From JACKOF01 sp041571855 (GTDB lineage: Bacteria > Pseudomonadota > Gammaproteobacteria > Pseudomonadales > Porticoccaceae): a stretch of 6,733 nucleotides of DNA. This document shows, piece by piece, positions 6,302-6,733 of the stretch; positions within the stretch are counted from its first letter, which is position 1, and the number at the start of each line of letters is the position of its first letter. Where the stretch lies: contig JBFFTH010000111.1 of NCBI GenBank assembly GCA_041571855.1, positions 1 to 6,733 of the forward strand, given 5' to 3'. The position numbers and the translations under genes are program-made. The notes under the pieces are model-generated. The model had not been told where the DNA came from, did not search any database, and saw nothing but the letters and a program-made list of their open reading frames with translations.

Positions 6302-6573
6302 CAGGAAATAGCGGGTGGCGCTCGAGACAGCCTGGCAGGGATTTCTTTTGAAACCACTGCCATGGAGGCAAAGGTAACGGGTTGGGGTTTGACTGGAGAG
6401 GCATGGGGCAAGACATCGCTTTCCATTGCCACATCTTTGTAGGCCGATGACAGGCAGATGGAACAGCTGCTGGCAGGGGCGTCTTCATCCAGATGCCAGT
6501 GCTGGGTGTGCAGCATTGAAACTGAGACAAAAATCAGCAATAGGAAAACAGCGCCTGGAAAGGAATGCCGCAT
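6301..6573 (-). CDS. Small exported or membrane-anchored His/Cys protein, DUF2946-like, upstream of the TonB receptor
   Basis: The 90-residue product starts MRHSF, followed by a hydrophobic stretch (residues 8-21) that is a signal peptide or single membrane anchor. Next come His22, His25 and His27 (HTQHWH), an acidic patch and a CSIC pair (Cys37, Cys40), then His57. The tail ends SRAPPAI. A hydrophobic N-terminus, a His cluster, a CxxC and a terminal R-x-PP resemble small DUF2946-type proteins often found beside metal-related TonB receptors; this assignment is from memory. The sequence shows likely metal ligands, and handling of zinc or copper in the periplasm is inference. An in-frame ATG at 6669 would add 32 residues (MTPCEAQ...), but these are polar and would bury the signal sequence, so 6573 is preferred despite a weak ribosome site (GGAA, 7 bases away). 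The receptor follows 65 bp downstream, probably in the same transcript. Confidence 0.75.
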   Translation of the reverse strand: MRHSFPGAVFLLLIFVSVSMLHTQHWHLDEDAPASSCSICLSSAYKDVAMESDVLPHASPVKPQPVTFASMAVVSKEIPARLSRAPPAIS

Positions 6574-6681
6574 GAAAGTGTTCCGGTCCTCAATCACATT
6601 TCTGGAGTTTAAATCTATAGGATAATTTTGTTGAGGTGAAGCCTGATATTGGGCCTCACAGGGTGTCATTATCGTCTCGGC

Positions 6682-6733
6682 TTACACCAAAGATCCAGTC
6701 TTTTTAGCAACAAGACCTTTGATCTGGCTGCAA
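6682..6733 (-). CDS. Possible C-terminal end of another minus-strand gene (runs off the right edge)
   Basis: Read from base 6732 on the minus strand, the frame gives CSQIKGLVAKKTGSLV and then TAA at 6684-6682. The peptide looks like ordinary protein and could be the last 16 residues of a gene upstream of the His/Cys gene. The piece is far too short to identify. The neighbouring frame is also open through this stretch, to a TAA just before the ATG at 6669, so the assignment is uncertain. The DNA from 6574 to 6681 shows no clear promoter or known operator. Confidence 0.3.
   Translation of the reverse strand, partial: CSQIKGLVAKKTGSLV

Noticed and set aside
6574..6681. Zur-type operator upstream of the metal-uptake genes
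   Set aside because: I looked for a GTTATAATATAAC-like palindrome and found only AT-rich sequence with short 4-base symmetry. A divergent Zur site cannot be excluded by eye.
6691..6725. Imperfect hairpin AGATC-CA-GTCTT / AAGAC-CTTT-GATCT as a terminator or tRNA fragment
   Set aside because: The stem is interrupted on both sides, there is no tRNA-like arm arrangement, and the stretch may be the coding end of an upstream gene.

Overview
The window looks like a core-genome segment from a gammaproteobacterium, probably marine. The pointers are an Mpl ligase very close to the enterobacterial form, a flavin prenyltransferase (ubiX) directly downstream of it as in Pseudomonas, a PPi-type phosphofructokinase of the roughly 420-residue proteobacterial group, and an outer-membrane TonB receptor. 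A Cellvibrionales (Microbulbifer-like) origin is a guess that the sequence cannot settle. No insertion sequence, CRISPR array, rRNA or tRNA gene was seen.

Layout. Positions 1-1535 (minus strand) carry mpl followed by the first 28 codons of ubiX, separated by a 73-bp spacer that contains a perfect 14-bp tandem duplication. Positions 1536-1683 form a divergent intergenic region with a candidate sigma70 promoter and a dyad overlapping the ribosome binding site of the next gene. Positions 1684-2946 (plus) encode a pyrophosphate-dependent phosphofructokinase. Positions 2947-3205 are non-coding and hold a cluster of three inverted repeats. Positions 3206-4144 (plus) encode an exported, beta-rich protein of unknown function that resembles a small outer-membrane barrel. 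It converges on a minus-strand gene at 4202-6235 for a ZnuD-like TonB-dependent receptor with an acidic histidine-containing loop. Upstream of the receptor in the same orientation is a 90-residue exported or membrane-anchored protein with His and Cys motifs (6301-6573). The right edge (6574-6733) is its upstream region and may include the last codons of another minus-strand gene.

Function. The left half is housekeeping: peptidoglycan recycling (Mpl), prenylated-FMN synthesis for ubiquinone formation (UbiX) and reversible glycolytic phosphorylation using pyrophosphate (Pfp). The right half is envelope biology: an uncharacterised outer-membrane-type protein and a probable zinc (or other divalent metal) acquisition pair in which the small His/Cys protein and the TonB receptor are likely co-transcribed. 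The least described items are the unknown exported protein, the small His/Cys protein and the dyads around the pfp and 3206 promoters. Nothing here demands a wholly new system.
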